This document shows positions 1 to 8,607 of a DNA stretch of 64,000 bases, piece after piece. Under the pieces are notes generated by a model. It was not told the DNA's origin, made no database searches, and worked only from the letters and a program-made list of their open reading frames with translations. Every line of letters starts with the position of its first letter. Position 1 is the stretch's first letter. The DNA lies in assembly GCA_022821275.1 (NCBI GenBank), contig JAJEDY010000059.1:1-64000 (forward strand), written 5' to 3'. This DNA is from Candidatus Latescibacterota bacterium. Its GTDB lineage: Bacteria; Latescibacterota; UBA2968. The translations under genes were made by a program, and so were the position numbers.

Positions 1-44
1 GGCATATATACAGATACAAACCGATGAGTCTATCTTGCCAATCC

Positions 45-114
45 ATCGCGTTCTTGCTCCTTTTTAAGGGTTGATGATTGCTTTGACTACTCAATCATCT
101 GGCAAGAACGCGAT
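45..114. repeat. Nested inverted repeat
   Basis: A perfect 13-base arm ATCGCGTTCTTGC (45-57) is matched by its reverse complement at 102-114. Inside it an 8-base pair of arms, GATGATTG (73-80) and CAATCATC (92-99), forms a second stem. A short pyrimidine run (CTTTTC) follows the right arm. It could be a terminator of a gene left of the window or a structured remnant of a small mobile element; the sequence does not decide. Confidence 0.6.
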
Positions 115-263
115 CTTTTCAACTCTTTATTCGCATTATTAACAGATCGAATATGTCCTCTTCCCATTCCCCTGTGGTATTTTGTAGCGTGTTGCAGGCA
201 TTCCGCAACCTTTCCAAATCATCCATTGCTTTCCTCTATCTGAAAGTAACCGAAAAAGGGAAA

Positions 264-295
264 AGGGATTGCCCTGACGTCTTCGGACAATCCCT
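264..295 (-). terminator. Rho-independent terminator of the glyoxalase-like gene
   Basis: The arms AGGGATTGCCC (264-274) and GGACAATCCCT (285-295) pair over 11 positions with one mismatch. On the minus strand the hairpin is followed by the U-rich run TTTTCCCTTTTT. It lies 6 bases past the stop codon of the minus-strand gene at 302-679. Confidence 0.75.
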
Positions 296-301
296 CAAGA
301 C

Positions 302-679
302 TTATCTCTCTAACAACTCAATCTCATACCCATCGGGATCATCGACAAACGCCATTTTGCGACCCGTGGGGAATGTTTCTCGCCAATCGCCGGGCCAAAT
401 TTCGAGTCCTTTTTTCTCCAACTCATCGCAAAAGGCAATCAAATCGGGCACGCCGATCGCGAAATGCATCAAATCTTCGGGCACATTCAACTCGTAATCA
501 TCGGAATACGTCAATTCCAGCGTATGCTCGTTGCCCGGCAATTCCAGATGGCAAATCTGATTGCCCGCTGGCGACTTCTCCGAACGACTCGCCACTACAA
601 AACCAAAATGATCGCAATAATACTGGATCGACTTATCCAAATCGCTCACGCGAATGCGCGTATGAAGAAATACAGCCAT
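302..679 (-). CDS. VOC-family glyoxalase-like protein (lactoylglutathione lyase type)
   Basis: A 125-residue single-subunit member of the vicinal-oxygen-chelate fold, close in length to bacterial glyoxalase I, which isomerises the hemithioacetal of methylglyoxal and glutathione in the cytosol. The four metal ligands of GloA are visible: His6, Glu55, His72 and Glu121 in the end motif DPDGYEIEL. A good ribosome binding site (AAAGGAG) precedes the ATG on the minus strand. The gene stands alone and ends in its own terminator. Other VOC enzymes (dioxygenases, fosfomycin-resistance proteins) share the fold, so the substrate is inferred; the complete ligand set favours glyoxalase I. Confidence 0.85.
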   Translation of the reverse strand: MAVFLHTRIRVSDLDKSIQYYCDHFGFVVASRSEKSPAGNQICHLELPGNEHTLELTYSDDYELNVPEDLMHFAIGVPDLIAFCDELEKKGLEIWPGDWRETFPTGRKMAFVDDPDGYEIELLER

Positions 680-791
680 GGTAAACTCCTTTGAAAAATG
701 AAAAATGCGATTTACAACTGTTGTGATAACTATCTAAGATACATAGGAATGAGATAAAGAGAAAGACAAAGAAGGGGCTGGGGGCTAAAAC

Positions 792-823
792 AAAAAAACA
801 GGTTGCGCACAAAGCGGAACCTG
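792..823 (-). terminator. Rho-independent terminator of the HTH gene
   Basis: On the minus strand CAGGTT and AACCTG pair, extended by CGC/GCG across one C-C mismatch, with a 5-base loop, followed by seven T and then GTTTT. It lies 28 bases past the stop of the gene at 851-1306. A GGGGCTGGGGGCT repeat copy (773-787) sits just beyond. Confidence 0.65.
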
Positions 824-850
824 ATTGGCAAAACAGAGCAAAGGGAAATA

Positions 851-1306
851 TTAGACTATGGAATACGTCGCTGGTGATGGGGGTTTGGCCTTCTGTCCGG
901 GTTTTATACCCAGGGCGCGTTGCACCCGTCTTATAGCGATACGATAGTGACTTTGTACAGCACTTTTTGAAATCTCTAAAAGCAGCGCAATCTCTGCATA
1001 AGTCTTGCCCTGCGAGCGCAGCAGCAAAACCTCGTACTTGCGCCCTACCAACACCGTCTCGATGACATCTTTAACCTGAGCCAAACGCACGGGATCTGCC
1101 TCGCCGGGCATTAAATGGGAGATATGACACGGCGCGCCATTTTCCTGCAAACTATCGGAAAGACGAGCGATATCTTCTGGCGCAAAACAAATCTCTCGCA
1201 CCGTGTTATAATGTATTCTTTCGCGCTTCATAGCATTTCGTAAAAGTGATAAACCTCGTAAATTTTCGAAAATCAGGACGCCGTAATTTAGCGTTTTCCC
1301 CCCCAC
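851..1306 (-). CDS. Small helix-turn-helix protein (sigma-70 region 4 / LuxR-like)
   Basis: A 151-residue protein whose C-terminal half (about 90-137) reads as a helix-turn-helix: a segment KYEVLLLRSQGKTYAEIA followed by LEISKSAVQSHYRIAIRRVQ, typical of sigma-70 region 4 and LuxR-type DNA-binding domains. The N-terminal half has no recognised sensor. The start is uncertain: the frame opens with GTG at 1306 without a clear ribosome binding site, and an ATG at 1231 would give a 126-residue protein. It is transcribed away from the oxidoreductase operon at 1460, so it could be a local regulator, but nothing proves this. Confidence 0.65.
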   Translation of the reverse strand: MGGKTLNYGVLIFENLRGLSLLRNAMKRERIHYNTVREICFAPEDIARLSDSLQENGAPCHISHLMPGEADPVRLAQVKDVIETVLVGRKYEVLLLRSQGKTYAEIALLLEISKSAVQSHYRIAIRRVQRALGIKPGQKAKPPSPATYSIV

Positions 1307-1380
1307 TTGGCAAGAAAAAATACCTTAGTACAAGCCAGAAATTACATTTCTATTAAAATTGTGCCCACCTCGCAAACATC

Positions 1381-1408
1381 TTGACGAAAAATAATTTATG
1401 CTTAAATA
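1381..1408 (+). promoter_or_regulatory. Candidate sigma-70 promoter of the oxidoreductase operon
   Basis: TTGACG (1381-1386), a 16-base A/T-rich spacer, then TAAATA (1403-1408), about 50 bases before the ATG at 1460. The fit is moderate; the surrounding A/T richness supports it. Confidence 0.4.
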
Positions 1409-1459
1409 AAAAGACAAAACACTGGACGATTGATCACCAATCCCAAATATGGAGTCCTT

Positions 1460-2452
1460 ATGCTACGTGTATGTGTCATCGGGCTGGGACCTATTGGCAA
1501 CCGGCACGCTGATATTTATGTTGAAAACCCACTATCCGAGCTTGTAGGTGTATGCGACATTGACGAAACCCGCGCCAATGCGGCCGCCCAACGCTTGGGC
1601 GTCACCGCTTTTTACAATGTCCCCAAAATGCTTGAAGAACTCAAACCCGATGTGGTAAGCGTAGCCACGGGCGGATATGAATACAGTAGCGATCACTACG
1701 CACCCACGATACAAGCCCTCGAAGCCGGCTGTCACGTCCTGGGCGAAAAACCCATCTCAAATAATATTTCACACGGCGAAGAAATGGTCGCCAAAGCAAA
1801 AGAAATGGATGTGTGCTACGGCATTGACCTCAACCACCGCTTTACCCCGGCTGCCCGTCTTGCAAAAAAATGGGTCGATGAAGGGCGCCTGGGACATCTG
1901 CTCTTTATCAATATGGCGATGTGGATCATGAACCCGGCGGAAAGTTCGCCGTATTATCATCTCAAAGCACTTCACCCACACACCATTGACGTCATGCGCT
2001 ATTTCTGCGGCGACATCGAAGCGGTTCAATGTTTCGCCACCAAAGCACCGGGACGCCAAATATGGTCCACCGCACAGTTCAATATGCGTTTTAAAAACGG
2101 CGTGGTCGGCTCACTCACCGGCAGTTACGACATCGAGCGCGGACACCCTATGGAACGCTGTGAAGTTGCCGGGACAGGCGGCCGCTTCGTACTCGAAGAC
2201 ATGTGGCACGAACTCACGCTCTACCCGGCGGGCAACCTCGAAAAAACTGTGTACACAGACCCGGCCTTTGGAGGATTTGGCGACTTTATCGACACCTTTC
2301 GAGATCGCATCGGCACATTTCTCCGCCAAGTCAGCGATGGGGTTGCACCCGAAGACATCGACGGCTCGGGCGAAGAGGGTCTCGCCGCGCAAAAAGTCAT
2401 CGCCGCAGCCATTGAATCGCTCGACACCGAAACCGTTGTTTACGTAAAATAG
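1460..2452 (+). CDS. Gfo/Idh/MocA family oxidoreductase
   Basis: An NAD(P)-dependent sugar or cyclitol dehydrogenase-like protein of 330 residues. The N-terminal Rossmann motif GLGPIGNRH follows directly on the start, and the family EKP motif (GEKPIS) carries the usual catalytic lysine. The C-terminal half is the alpha/beta dimerisation and substrate domain. I chose ATG 1460 over the upstream TTG at 1430 because GGAG lies 5 bases before it and the Rossmann strand begins there. The next gene, also of this family, starts 8 bases after the stop, so the two are almost certainly co-transcribed. The substrate cannot be read from the sequence. Confidence 0.88.
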   Translation: MLRVCVIGLGPIGNRHADIYVENPLSELVGVCDIDETRANAAAQRLGVTAFYNVPKMLEELKPDVVSVATGGYEYSSDHYAPTIQALEAGCHVLGEKPISNNISHGEEMVAKAKEMDVCYGIDLNHRFTPAARLAKKWVDEGRLGHLLFINMAMWIMNPAESSPYYHLKALHPHTIDVMRYFCGDIEAVQCFATKAPGRQIWSTAQFNMRFKNGVVGSLTGSYDIERGHPMERCEVAGTGGRFVLEDMWHELTLYPAGNLEKTVYTDPAFGGFGDFIDTFRDRIGTFLRQVSDGVAPEDIDGSGEEGLAAQKVIAAAIESLDTETVVYVK

Positions 2453-2460
2453 GAATATTT

Positions 2461-3504
2461 ATGGATAAAGTCAGAGTTGGCGTCATCAGCCACGCACACG
2501 GACACATCAACACATATTGCGGACAAATGCAGCATTATCGCGATGTCGAACTCATCGCCACATGGGACGATAACAAAGACCGCGGGCGCGAAAACGCCGA
2601 AAAATTCGACATGGAATTTCGCTCATCAGCAGACGCCGTACTCGACGACCCAAACATCGACACCGTCATGATCGGCATAGAAACCAATCGCCACGCAGAA
2701 TACGCGCTGATGGCCGCTCAGGCGGGTAAAAACATCCTGCTTCAAAAACCCATGGCCACCACCCTTGAAGATTGCGACCGCATCATCGAAGCCGTAAATA
2801 AATCGGGAGTCAAATTCAGCATGGCCTTTCAGATGAGACAGGACCCCGTCAACCGAAAAATTAAGGAACTCGTTGACAAGGGCATCGTCGGGAATATCGC
2901 AGTTGTTCGCCGAAGACATTGTATCCCCGTATTGCTCAATCCCCACTTTGTCACTGGCGCATCCAGATGGCACGTCGATCCCATTGCCAATATTGGAATG
3001 TACTTCGACGACGCCACCCATGCCGCCGACTGGTTCTACTGGATCTTTGGCCGCCCCGTCTCAGTAATGGCCGAAATCGACAACATCGTAACAGATACAG
3101 CGCCCGACGATAACGGCGTCTCCATCTTCCGTTTTGCAACCGGCATGATGGGCATATTGTTCAATGGCTCCACCACTGCCGCAGGCGTCAACACCACTGA
3201 AATCTACGGCGCCGAAGGAACCATTGTTCAGGACTACGGCGATGCGCCTTCTACCTCTGCACCGCGATCGGAAGACGCCATTCCACTTAAATATATCCGT
3301 CGCGGTGATGACCGCTGGACCGAATACAAAATGGACATACCCAAAGGGCAGGGCGAGCGCATCGCCGCTATACCCCGCCCATTCATCAACTATATCCGCG
3401 GCCTGAGTGACGAGCGCGTCTCCCCAGAAGAGGGGCGCATCTCCGTTGAAATGATCCTCGGCGCGTATCAATCGGCAAAAGAAGGCAGAAGAGTCACATT
3501 CTAA
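2461..3504 (+). CDS. Gfo/Idh/MocA family oxidoreductase, divergent nucleotide-binding loop
   Basis: A 347-residue paralogue of the preceding gene, with AGGAA close before the ATG. The family lysine motif is present as LLQKPMATT. The usual Gly-x-Gly-x-x-Gly loop is replaced by VISHAHGHINTY, in which histidines take the glycine places, so cofactor binding may be altered or lost. Pairs of such proteins often act in sugar or inositol catabolism, one as dehydrogenase and one in a later or regulatory step. After the stop there is a 95-base gap with CTGGGGGCTGG-type repeats before the methyltransferase. Confidence 0.82.
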   Translation: MDKVRVGVISHAHGHINTYCGQMQHYRDVELIATWDDNKDRGRENAEKFDMEFRSSADAVLDDPNIDTVMIGIETNRHAEYALMAAQAGKNILLQKPMATTLEDCDRIIEAVNKSGVKFSMAFQMRQDPVNRKIKELVDKGIVGNIAVVRRRHCIPVLLNPHFVTGASRWHVDPIANIGMYFDDATHAADWFYWIFGRPVSVMAEIDNIVTDTAPDDNGVSIFRFATGMMGILFNGSTTAAGVNTTEIYGAEGTIVQDYGDAPSTSAPRSEDAIPLKYIRRGDDRWTEYKMDIPKGQGERIAAIPRPFINYIRGLSDERVSPEEGRISVEMILGAYQSAKEGRRVTF

Positions 3505-3510
3505 AAAACG

Positions 3511-3584
3511 TGGGACTGGAGACTGGGGGCTGGTGAGTTGGGTGGTGTAATCTCCTCTTCCGTCTCACATCTCACGTCTCACCT
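3511..3584. repeat. Intergenic CTGGGGGCTGG-type repeat and TCTCACNTCTCAC repeat
   Basis: The region holds GGGACTGGAGACTGGGGGCT and then CGTCTCACATCTCACGTCTC. The first unit recurs at 773-787, 5448-5487 (opposite strand, inside a gene), 6675-6699 and 62336-62358 (opposite strand). It separates two otherwise tightly packed genes. Confidence 0.6.
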
Positions 3585-3599
3585 TTAAAGGATAACCCA

Positions 3600-4244
3600 A
3601 TGCAACAATCCTATCCCGATCTCGACACATACAAACGGGAAGTCTTCGCCCGCGAAGACGACCTGCTCAAAAACATCATGCCCGATGCTGCCGAACAGGG
3701 TATCCCGCGAATCTCAGTCAGTCCCGAAGCAGGGCAAACCCTGTATTTGCTCGCCAAAACAATCGGCGCTAAAAAAATCCTCGAATTTGGCGCACTCGCT
3801 GGCTATTCGGGTATCTGGCTCGCCCGCGCACTGCCCGAAGACGGACAATTCATTACCCTGGAAATTGAATCCAAACACGCCGAGATCACGCGGCGCAACT
3901 ACGCAAAAGCCGGACTATCCGACCGGACAGACGTGCGATTAGGTGACGGCACAAGACTCATGCAAGACGCGATCCAGGACGGACCTTTTGACCTCATATT
4001 TATCGATGCAGACAAAGAAAGCTATCCCAAATACCTCGAATTTGCCCTTGAAAACACGCGCCCGGGCGGCCTCATCATCGCCGACAATGCCAATGGACAC
4101 GGACATGCACACCGCGCACTGCCCGAAGGCGATGGTCGCCGCGGCATACAGGACTATAACCGCCGCGTAGCCGACCATCCCAAACTCATCTCCAACATCA
4201 TCCCCGTAGGCGGCTGGCTCGCGGTCTCACTCGTTTTGGACTAA
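3600..4244 (+). CDS. SAM-dependent O-methyltransferase (COMT-like)
   Basis: A 214-residue class I methyltransferase of the caffeoyl-CoA/catechol O-methyltransferase group. The SAM-binding motif I is LEFGALAGYSGIWLA (61-75), the acidic end of the second strand is LEIESK, and IFIDADK (134-139) holds the aspartates that bind the divalent metal. Length fits bacterial family members such as COG4122 proteins. AAAGGATAACCCA precedes the ATG. The acceptor substrate is unknown, and the neighbours do not point to a pathway. Confidence 0.88.
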   Translation: MQQSYPDLDTYKREVFAREDDLLKNIMPDAAEQGIPRISVSPEAGQTLYLLAKTIGAKKILEFGALAGYSGIWLARALPEDGQFITLEIESKHAEITRRNYAKAGLSDRTDVRLGDGTRLMQDAIQDGPFDLIFIDADKESYPKYLEFALENTRPGGLIIADNANGHGHAHRALPEGDGRRGIQDYNRRVADHPKLISNIIPVGGWLAVSLVLD

Positions 4245-4315
4245 ATCTAAGAACTGATCCTTGACCCTACCATTGCCCTCCTTTATATTTGAAAAAACGA
4301 ATAGAGGTCGCGTCC

Positions 4316-4798
4316 ATGGTCTATGAAGCCCAAATCGAAGGCATATTTATCGACCGCCAATTCGAAGAGCCGGTTGTTATGCTCAAACAAAAAGACGGCG
4401 ACCACCGCGTACCAATATGGATTCAAATGGGCGAAATGTTTTGCCTTGCCCTTCAGATTGCAGGCGAAAATTTCAAACCGCCGCGTCCATTTGCACACGA
4501 CCTGATCAAAACAGTTATTCAAAACCTGCAAGCCAGCGTTCAACATGCGCTCATCACAGACATTATAGACCACATCTATCGCGCGCAATTGCATCTCACC
4601 TCCCCTGGAATCCCTCTGGAACTCGACGCGCGCCCCAGCGACGCGATCTTGATGGCACTCAAATTTGACGCGCCAATATACATCGATGAAAAAGTCGTGA
4701 AAAAAAGTGCCGAATTGTCCAAAAACCATCCCCCTGAACGCCTTCAACAGAGACTTCAAAAACTGCATCCAGAAGATTTTATCAATTTTGTTCAATGA
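4316..4798 (+). CDS. Bifunctional nuclease domain (BFN/DUF151) protein
   Basis: A 160-residue protein matching the bifunctional nuclease family: a first strand region VYEAQIEGIFID, the segment PVVMLKQKDGDHRVPIWIQMGE, and RPSDAILMALKFDAPIYIDEKV near residue 120, all typical of BFN-1. Plant members were reported to have RNase and DNase activity; the role in bacteria is not settled. I use ATG 4316 (preceded by AGAGGT at 7 bases) rather than the TTG at 4289. Its stop overlaps the start of the next gene in ATGA, so the two are translationally coupled. Confidence 0.85.
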   Translation: MVYEAQIEGIFIDRQFEEPVVMLKQKDGDHRVPIWIQMGEMFCLALQIAGENFKPPRPFAHDLIKTVIQNLQASVQHALITDIIDHIYRAQLHLTSPGIPLELDARPSDAILMALKFDAPIYIDEKVVKKSAELSKNHPPERLQQRLQKLHPEDFINFVQ

Positions 4799-6669
4799 AA
4801 AAATTATCTACACTCCTGTTTCTCCTCCTCTTCTTTACCCAGGTATCGGGCGAGATGTACAGCCAGAAAGCCGAAACCCTCTTCCAACGCGCGATTGCCC
4901 ATTATAATCAAGACAATTTGTCAGACGCCCGGGACGGATTTATAGAACTTATCGAACAACACCCCCCCAACCAGCGCACTTCTGCAGCGAGATTCATGCT
5001 GGCAAAATCGCATTACAAATTGAAAGCATACGATCTGGCTCTGACCGAGGCCATCGCGCTTCAACACCACTACCCGCGCAGCCGATACATCTCTGAAACC
5101 GATCTGATCATTGGTGACTGTTATTTCCACCAGCACCAGATTTACAACGCTGCCACACAATATGCGCGCGTACTCACCAGCAGCGCCGACACACGCCTCA
5201 AAGCGCGTGCAGCCGATCGCCTGGGCCAACTATCGGGCAGCGAAAAACTGCCCGATAGCGAGGTCGAAAATCTGAAAACCGATTTTAATCGCGCCATCAT
5301 TGACGAAGCCATTGCCTTTGGCAAGGCGCACTGGCACATCAAACTCGACAATCTCGAAAAGGGCAACAAATACCTGAGTCTCTTTCTCGAACACCACCCA
5401 AATGGGCAATTTGCCGCGCTCGCGCGCCAAATCCTCCTGTCTGCGCGCCCAGCCCCCAGCCCCCAGCCCCCAGTTCCCAGCCCCCAAAATGCGCGCTATA
5501 AAATTGGTATCATCGCCCCATTGGGCACCCCAAGCGGCGAAGACCTTCGCAACGGCATCACACTTGCGAGAGACCGCAATCCACTCGCGTCTCACGACCA
5601 GATCGAATTGATATTTGAAGACTCCGAAGGCGACCCCATTCGCGCAGCACGCGCAGCGCAGCGCCTCGTTGAAGAACGCGATGTGCTCGCCATCATCGGC
5701 GCACTCACAAGCGCGGTAACCACGCCCATCGCAACCATGCTCAGTGCCCAAAAAGTACCCCTAATGGCTCCAACAGCCTCAGACGATGGCATTGCATCCC
5801 TCAGTCCCTATGTTTTTCAAGTCAATGCAACGCCGGGCGCACAGGGCAGGCACATTGCAGAACATGCCGTGAATAAACAGGGCTTGCGAACGCTGGCCTC
5901 ACTCGCATCTCGAGATGATTATGGCCGAAGCATCGCCCGCGAATTTGCCACCAGAGCCGAAGACCTCGGCGCCGAAGTGCTCATTCAAGAATGGTACGAA
6001 CCGGGCACTACGGATTATCGCCGCCAATTTGAACGCATCCGCAGCGCGGGACTGGCACTTCAAGCGCCCGACGATCTCGTTTCGGCAATTGACTCCTTAG
6101 TCCTCGGCAACATACACGTCGCCCCTCCCCCACCCGTCGCAGTTGATCCCGACACCGTGCAACTCGAAGTCGTCGAAGCCCTGGACGGCATCCTCATTGC
6201 CGGTGGTGCTGAAGACATCTTACTCATTGCCCCCCAATTTCACTCTGCCCTCGTCTCTTCTCAGGTACTCGGCAGCGATGGCTGGAACCACGATGAAGTG
6301 GCTCGCGATGGCGGAAATTATGTCGATGGCGCTATTTTTGTCGCGAAATATTACGACCAGAGCCATCTCGAATCCGTACAAAATTTCGTCAACGCGTACC
6401 GCTCGCGCTTTGGCAAAGAACAGAATATCGTCGCTGCCCTCGGATACGATGCCATGCTATCCATCCTGCACGGTATAAACGCGGGCGGCACCACCCGAGA
6501 CCGCCTGCGAGAGCACCTTGAAACCCTCACGGAAATACCCGGTGCAACCGGCCAAATATCCTTTGGCAAAGGCCACAGGGAAAATGCCTGGATGTATATG
6601 CTCACCATCCGAAATCGCAGAATAGAACTGTATGAGAATCCGCAGATGGACGCAGATGGACGCAGATAA
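4795..6669 (+). CDS. Exported TPR plus periplasmic-binding-fold protein
   Basis: A 624-residue exported protein. A signal peptide (about 1-20, LSTLLFLLLFFTQVSG) is followed by TPR-like helices of tol-pal/BamD style (about 21-215), a proline-rich linker (about 218-233) and a type I periplasmic binding domain of the Leu/Ile/Val-receptor kind (about 234-610) with the typical opening KIGIIAPLGTPSGEDLRNGI. The order TPR then binding fold resembles LpoA, the activator of penicillin-binding protein 1A, but may equally be a receptor. The linker is encoded by a CCCCCAG repeat and the last residues (NPQMDADGRR) by another interspersed repeat, so repeats have shaped this gene. It starts inside the stop of the BFN gene. 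Confidence 0.78.
   Translation: MKKLSTLLFLLLFFTQVSGEMYSQKAETLFQRAIAHYNQDNLSDARDGFIELIEQHPPNQRTSAARFMLAKSHYKLKAYDLALTEAIALQHHYPRSRYISETDLIIGDCYFHQHQIYNAATQYARVLTSSADTRLKARAADRLGQLSGSEKLPDSEVENLKTDFNRAIIDEAIAFGKAHWHIKLDNLEKGNKYLSLFLEHHPNGQFAALARQILLSARPAPSPQPPVPSPQNARYKIGIIAPLGTPSGEDLRNGITLARDRNPLASHDQIELIFEDSEGDPIRAARAAQRLVEERDVLAIIGALTSAVTTPIATMLSAQKVPLMAPTASDDGIASLSPYVFQVNATPGAQGRHIAEHAVNKQGLRTLASLASRDDYGRSIAREFATRAEDLGAEVLIQEWYEPGTTDYRRQFERIRSAGLALQAPDDLVSAIDSLVLGNIHVAPPPPVAVDPDTVQLEVVEALDGILIAGGAEDILLIAPQFHSALVSSQVLGSDGWNHDEVARDGGNYVDGAIFVAKYYDQSHLESVQNFVNAYRSRFGKEQNIVAALGYDAMLSILHGINAGGTTRDRLREHLETLTEIPGATGQISFGKGHRENAWMYMLTIRNRRIELYENPQMDADGRR
5448..5487. repeat. CCCCCAG-type repeat inside a coding region
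   Basis: Four CCCAG-containing units in tandem, the reverse complement of the intergenic CTGGGGGCTGG element. Read in frame it supplies the proline-serine-glutamine linker between the TPR and binding domains of the gene at 4795-6669. Confidence 0.8.
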
Positions 6670-6699
6670 AAAAGAGAGACTGGGGGCTGGTCGGGAGCT
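6638..6699. repeat. CGCAGATGGA tandem repeat at a stop codon, then CTGGGGGCTGG unit
   Basis: ATCCGCAGATGGACGCAGAT and a further unit run to 6668 and contain the last codons and the TAA stop of the gene ending at 6669. GAGACTGGGGGCTGGTCGGG (6675-6699) follows directly. Related units lie at 45360-45395, 53646-53677, 53730-53762 and 61865-61902. Confidence 0.75.
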
Positions 6700-6807
6700 T
6701 CTTAATTTTTAATTTTTAATTCTTCTGGCATACCGTTTGCTTAAGGTCTATTGCAGTAATAAAGCAACTCACTGTAAATACAGACTTTTACATCGCAAAC
6801 GGTCCCA

Positions 6808-8556
6808 ATGTCAGAACATATCTTTCACATCCGCACGCTCGCATGGCACATTGTGTTCACCCTGAGCCTCCCCGCGCTCCTATTCGCACAACCGCCCATT
6901 ATCCACACCGAAAGCGAAGCCGAAGCATTTAACGACTTGTTGCGCGACCTCGAAGGCATACGTCTCGAGCTCAACCGCGCAAATGCGAAAGACCTGCTCA
7001 TTCTGCCCGGTATCACCCCAGAACTCGCCCGACAAATCATCTCCCATCGCCCCTATCGCGACCTCGAAGAACTCGCCTATGTGCAGGGCTTATCTGAAGA
7101 ACACATCGATCTCATCGCGCCCTACCTGACCATTGCCCCCCCGCGCCCCTGGCGGTTACAATACACATCCCGCATCTCGCGCCCTTCCAAACGCGCCAAT
7201 AGCTTTAATGACCTGCGCCTCTATCAGCGGCTCCAAATCGTTTCGCCCGCACGTCTCTCCGCCTTTTTTCTGACCGAGCGAGACCCGGAAGAACCCGCCC
7301 TCACCGATTACGTCACAGGATATATTGCCCTGCCCCTTTCCCGCGTCAACATCATCATAGGAGACGTACGTCCCGAATGGGGACAGGGATTGCTCTTTTC
7401 CCGCCGCACCCGCAGTGCGACCGGCTTGAGCTATGCACGCACCCGCAATACCACGCGATTGGGCAACCGCACCAGCACAGAACACGGTGCCCTGCGCGGC
7501 ATTTATCTGAGCGGCTCACACACCCATCTGTTCTGGAACCTGATGTATGGCCGAATGACATGGGATGCGACCTTTGGCTCTGACACGCGTATCTACACCA
7601 GCGGCCTTCACAATACCGAAACCTCACAAGCGCGCAAAAACGCGCTTCGCGAACGCCTCACAGGCACAAACATAGCCATTGGCTCCTCGCAAAAACACAT
7701 TGGATTGACAATCCTCAACACGGCCTTCTCTCCTGTCGCGTCTGACACAGTCGGAGAATCCGCCGTACCGCGCAACGCCCGGGCAGGCATGTTATTCAGC
7801 CTCAACGCCCTCTACCGCACCGACCGCATCGCCCTCTTTGGCGAAATCACTCCCGAAGCTTTTATTACCGGTCTCGTTGCCGGCACGCCCATCCTGCGTC
7901 TCCACCTCATTGGCAGACGCTATGGCGCCAATTTCCACAGCTTGCACGGCGCACCTTATGCCGCCTATAGCTCTCCCCCCAACAACGAATGGGGCGCATT
8001 CTTTGGCCTGACCTATCGCATATCAAAACGCAAACGCCTCGATATCGCCCTCGACCGTCACGGTCAGATCATGCCAGAGAAAAGCGCACTGCCAGAACGG
8101 GGCAATCGCCTGAGGCTCAATTTTACCCACCGCTTCAGCAGGGGACTTTCTGCGCGTCTAACTGCAGATACCAGAAGCGCGACAAATCGCGTATCTCGCC
8201 AAAGCCTGCGCCTTGTGCTCACCTACAAACGCTCCGCCCGTGCCATGACTGCCTGGCTCCAACGCGCTCGCGCCGGTACATCGGGCAACGCCGCCGGACT
8301 TCGCCTTCAACTCGGCAAATCAACGGGCTTCTCCCTCGCATTATGGGCTACCCACCACAAAATCTCATCCTATAACGCGCGTATCTACGACGTTGAACCC
8401 GATGTCTGGGGTGGCATACGCCTGCTCACCCTCTCGGGTGAGGGCACCAATCGCGGCATACGCCTCACCTGGGCAACCGCGCATTTCCGCCTGTCAACGC
8501 GCTACAGCCACCACCGCACCTCCTCCTGGTCGGCACAACTCGACCTCAAGCGTTAG
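6808..8556 (+). CDS. Exported helix-hairpin-helix protein with barrel-like C-terminal part
   Basis: A 582-residue protein with a signal peptide (hydrophobic segment about 12-28, ending FAQPP) and a ComEA-like helix-hairpin-helix region at about 55-110 (LNRANAKDLLILPGITPELA, then RPYRDLEELAYVQGLSEEHI). The remaining 460 residues have alternating aromatic and polar strands, as in outer-membrane barrels, and end in YSHHRTSSWSAQLDLKR. Proteins with this plan are common in Bacteroidetes and Chlorobi and are mostly uncharacterised; DNA binding or uptake is suggested only by the HhH part. It is monocistronic, with 138 bases of spacer before it. Confidence 0.7.
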   Translation: MSEHIFHIRTLAWHIVFTLSLPALLFAQPPIIHTESEAEAFNDLLRDLEGIRLELNRANAKDLLILPGITPELARQIISHRPYRDLEELAYVQGLSEEHIDLIAPYLTIAPPRPWRLQYTSRISRPSKRANSFNDLRLYQRLQIVSPARLSAFFLTERDPEEPALTDYVTGYIALPLSRVNIIIGDVRPEWGQGLLFSRRTRSATGLSYARTRNTTRLGNRTSTEHGALRGIYLSGSHTHLFWNLMYGRMTWDATFGSDTRIYTSGLHNTETSQARKNALRERLTGTNIAIGSSQKHIGLTILNTAFSPVASDTVGESAVPRNARAGMLFSLNALYRTDRIALFGEITPEAFITGLVAGTPILRLHLIGRRYGANFHSLHGAPYAAYSSPPNNEWGAFFGLTYRISKRKRLDIALDRHGQIMPEKSALPERGNRLRLNFTHRFSRGLSARLTADTRSATNRVSRQSLRLVLTYKRSARAMTAWLQRARAGTSGNAAGLRLQLGKSTGFSLALWATHHKISSYNARIYDVEPDVWGGIRLLTLSGEGTNRGIRLTWATAHFRLSTRYSHHRTSSWSAQLDLKR

Positions 8557-8607
8557 CTCCCTTCTCTTCTCCTACATATCATTTTTTAGTGGATAATTAA
8601 ACGCTTA

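Larger units (their letters stand above)
1..301. other. Non-coding window edge with inverted repeats
   Basis: I see no convincing gene in this stretch. It holds a long nested inverted repeat (positions 45-114, listed separately) and the terminator of the downstream minus-strand gene (264-295). The open frames that cross it overlap the glyoxalase-like gene on the other strand and have no recognisable protein character. Confidence 0.6.
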
